A stretch of 52,023 nt of DNA from DYQY01 sp964643725 (GTDB taxonomy: Bacteria > Margulisbacteria > Riflemargulisbacteria > GWF2-35-9 > DYQY01): positions 1 through 52,023 of the forward strand of contig CAZXTL010000012.1 in assembly GCA_964643725.1 (NCBI GenBank). Direction: 5' to 3'. Below, piece after piece: positions 50,203 through 52,023 of this stretch. Positions within the stretch are counted from its first letter, which is position 1. The number at the start of each line of letters is the position of its first letter. The notes below the pieces were generated by a model, which searched no databases, had not been told where the DNA came from, and saw only the letters and a program-made list of their open reading frames with translations. The position numbers were made by a program, and so were the translations under genes.

Positions 50203-51843
50203 CTAAGAATTAATTATTTTCTTAGCACTTTCGTCTTGTACGTCTGTAACAAACTGTATTCCTGTAACTGATTCTGTTTCTCTATTCATAGAGAACAGGT
50301 CGTCTCTGCTAATCTTGTCTACAGAGAACCTTCTTGCTCCAGCAAGTAACTGTTGTAGCCCTGCTGCTAATTTATCACCTAATGTCCAAATAGCGATTGC
50401 TCCGTAAGGGATATTTTTCATTTCTGCCTTACCAACCTTTTCTTGAACATCATAGTAACCAGCGAAAATCTCTTCTGCGCTAGCTCCTTCTTCGGCAACG
50501 GATTTTGGTAGCGACGCCCAATTTCCATTAACTGCTGCCTTACGTTCTGGCTTAAGTACACCTTCAATATTAGACCCTAGATATCCAGGAATCATAACTG
50601 ATCTTCCCTGACAAACTAATTTAGTAAATGGAGCACCCAAAGCTAATGCTTTAAATATATGATCCTCTCTAACTAGTCCACCAGCAAAAGCCAGATCAAC
50701 AACTTTTGTGCCTTTAGCAGCAAGCATCGTTGCATATTCAACTGCTTTAGAATGTAGATGTATAGAAGGAACTCCCCAAGTTTCCATCATGTTCCAAGGA
50801 CTCATTCCTGTTCCACCACCAGAACCATCAATAGTAAGAAGATCTAGGTCAGTTTCAGAAGCTAATTTAATAGCCATTGCCAATGCTTCCATCCCATAAG
50901 AACCTGTCTTTAAGGAAATTCTAGTAAATCCTAGATTTCTTAAATGCTTAACTGCCGCAACGAAGTCTTTTGCTACTTCTTCTGGACTGCTAAGATTGGT
51001 ATAACCAAGACGACTATGTCTAGCAAAAGACTTAATGGCTCTGTGCTTAAACGCTTCTTGTACTGCTGGATTAGTAGGGTCAGGATCAACGATATATCCT
51101 CTTTCTTTTAGGAAGATAGCATAGTCAATATCAGTTACTTGGATTTCTCCACCAATATCTTTTGCGCCTTGTCCCCATTTAAGTTCGATTACAATTTTAT
51201 CTCCATACTTTTTAGCCATATATTCTGCAACACCGTTTCTGGTATCTTCAACATTCATCTGAACGATTATTGCACCATAACCATCATAGTATTTCAAAAA
51301 TGTATCTACTCTTCTTTCTAGTTCAGGAGCTTTTTCTATCTTCCCATTCTTCATGATGGACTGCTTATCAACACCAACTACATTCTCCCCAACAACTATA
51401 GGAAAACCAACTAGCGCTGCACCGACTGCAAATGATTCCCAATATTTAGCTGCAATAAAGGTTGAACCTAACGCACCACTCATTATTGGCAATCTAAACT
51501 TAGTCTTAACCTTTTTACCAAAAGAACCTTCAATGTTTACATTTGGAAATATACAATCATCAGCACTTGTTGTAAGTCCTTTTGCTAAACCATTAGCGCC
51601 ATAGTTATAACCATTAATTCTTAAATTGTTATAGTTAACTCCTATGTGTGTAGTGTTTGAACTACCCGCTGTTATTGAACCAAAATCTCTTGGATAAAGA
51701 ATCTTTCTTCCTTTAATACTTGATAGCCATGTTTCACACTTCCCCTGACAATCTGCTCTGCAAAGCGTGCAAAGACCTGACTCACATGGATTCCCTCTAT
51801 TCGCTGTTCCTAATGCATCATTTGTTTTTGGCCATTGGATCAT
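50203..51843 (-). CDS. FMN-binding glutamate-synthase-like protein
   Basis: 546 residues. The central FMN domain of GltB-type glutamate synthases is recognised (LPIMSGALGST, ELKWGQGAKDIGG, ISLKTGSYGMEALAMA, TIDGSGGGTGMSPW, AGGLVREDHIFKALALGA). The amidotransferase domain and the GXGXG domain of full-size GltB are absent. The N-terminus has five cysteines at 20, 25, 28, 32 and 36 (C-x4-C-x2-C-x3-C-x3-C), suggesting an Fe-S or zinc site ahead of the barrel. AAGGAG precedes the ATG. It may act with separately encoded GltB parts, possibly the partial frame upstream. Confidence 0.9.
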   Translation of the reverse strand: MIQWPKTNDALGTANRGNPCESGLCTLCRADCQGKCETWLSSIKGRKILYPRDFGSITAGSSNTTHIGVNYNNLRINGYNYGANGLAKGLTTSADDCIFPNVNIEGSFGKKVKTKFRLPIMSGALGSTFIAAKYWESFAVGAALVGFPIVVGENVVGVDKQSIMKNGKIEKAPELERRVDTFLKYYDGYGAIIVQMNVEDTRNGVAEYMAKKYGDKIVIELKWGQGAKDIGGEIQVTDIDYAIFLKERGYIVDPDPTNPAVQEAFKHRAIKSFARHSRLGYTNLSSPEEVAKDFVAAVKHLRNLGFTRISLKTGSYGMEALAMAIKLASETDLDLLTIDGSGGGTGMSPWNMMETWGVPSIHLHSKAVEYATMLAAKGTKVVDLAFAGGLVREDHIFKALALGAPFTKLVCQGRSVMIPGYLGSNIEGVLKPERKAAVNGNWASLPKSVAEEGASAEEIFAGYYDVQEKVGKAEMKNIPYGAIAIWTLGDKLAAGLQQLLAGARRFSVDKISRDDLFSMNRETESVTGIQFVTDVQDESAKKIINS

Positions 51844-51947
51844 AACTTTCTCCTTTTTATATATATTTCAGAACTCACTAACACAAACATAAAAGACCAA
51901 CTTCGTTGTTGATTCACCTAAAAAGCTTTTCGCCATTGAAAAGTTCT

Positions 51948-52023
51948 TTAGCTCTTAACTTGTTTTGTTAGGTCTGCTTTACTTGCTCCGCCATGATAAC
52001 GATATCCGCAATATCTCTCATTG
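51948..52023 (-). CDS. Possible 3' end of another gene cut by the window edge
   Basis: An open frame of 24 codons to a TAA at 51950-51948 reads NERYCGYRYHGGASKADLTK and four further residues. Its third-codon positions are AT-rich like other genes here. A second frame is also open in this short stretch, so the call is weak. If real, it lies 104 bases upstream of the glutamate-synthase-like gene on the same strand. I cannot name a family. Confidence 0.3.
   Translation of the reverse strand, partial: NERYCGYRYHGGASKADLTKQVKS

Noticed and set aside
51844..52023. Glutamine-type riboswitch or leader RNA before the glutamate-synthase-like gene
   Set aside because: I could not match the conserved blocks of the glnA or other known nitrogen-related RNA motifs; an open frame at the edge explains part of the stretch.

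Overview
The window looks like a piece of a low-GC (roughly one third G+C by eye), diderm, anaerobic bacterium assembled from a metagenome. Outer-membrane proteins (a TonB-dependent receptor, a porin-like barrel, a PorV/UPF0164-like barrel) show two membranes. Class I hybrid cluster protein, FeoAB, an IscR/S/U Fe-S cluster and several 4Fe-4S proteins fit anaerobic life. A run of exactly 100 N (18534-18633) is a scaffold join between iscS and iscU. The mixture of Firmicutes-like synteny (PASTA-rsgA-rpe) with a diderm envelope would suit a candidate phylum such as Margulisbacteria, but that is inference; no rRNA or other decisive marker is present. I see no phage, insertion sequence, CRISPR array or rRNA.

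Layout: 1-86 tRNA-Tyr (-); 330-3915 PASTA protein, rsgA, rpe, ribD (+); 3917-7953 a two-gene (-) operon made of a sugar-nucleotidyltransferase-like protein and a left-handed beta-helix protein fused to a DUF89 damage-control phosphatase; 8266-10427 an HD-like protein, tRNA-Ser (+) and an orphan; 10600-11683 MscS channel and a DUF5652-like peptide; 11905-16961 a phosphate locus (porin-like protein, pstS, pstCAB, phoU); 17027-19587 iscR-iscS-gap-iscU and fabZ; 19614-23522 a methyltransferase, a Crp/Fnr (HcpR-like) regulator, a ferredoxin-like protein and hcp; 23558-27833 an auxin-efflux-family transporter, OsmC, feoB-feoA and a DtxR-family regulator; 27896-31324 a lipoprotein, small exported protein, tag, methyltransferase, an unknown and an acidic 68-residue protein; 31293-36380 (-) crtB-like synthase, ispH, membrane protein, HAD phosphatase and TonB receptor; 36480-42902 (+) a secreted unknown, ruvB, two unknowns, hisB, pyrR, ftsH; 43082-44904 PorV-like barrel and TPR protein; 44901-46894 (-) GlmU-like protein and rsmE; 47000-49012 unknown and gapdh; 49068-51843 (-) an unusual response regulator and an FMN-binding glutamate-synthase-like protein.

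Regulation is readable in several places. The phosphate locus carries two matched 11-bp direct-repeat elements resembling Pho boxes. The HcpR-like regulator and hcp genes diverge from a perfect TTGAC-TTAA-GTCAA palindrome. feoA and the DtxR-type gene diverge from two abutting TTAGG-N4-(C/A)CTAA operators. Many genes have no ribosome binding site and instead have a -10 hexamer 6 or 7 bases before the ATG, which predicts widespread leaderless transcripts; two of these promoters are built on 7-bp tandem repeats.

The strongest candidate for something undescribed is the 3917-7953 operon: a nucleotidyltransferase-like enzyme next to a trimerising hexapeptide domain fused to a metal-dependent sugar-phosphate phosphatase. 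A second candidate is the response regulator at 49068-50045, which carries an H-box helix but no kinase ATPase domain.
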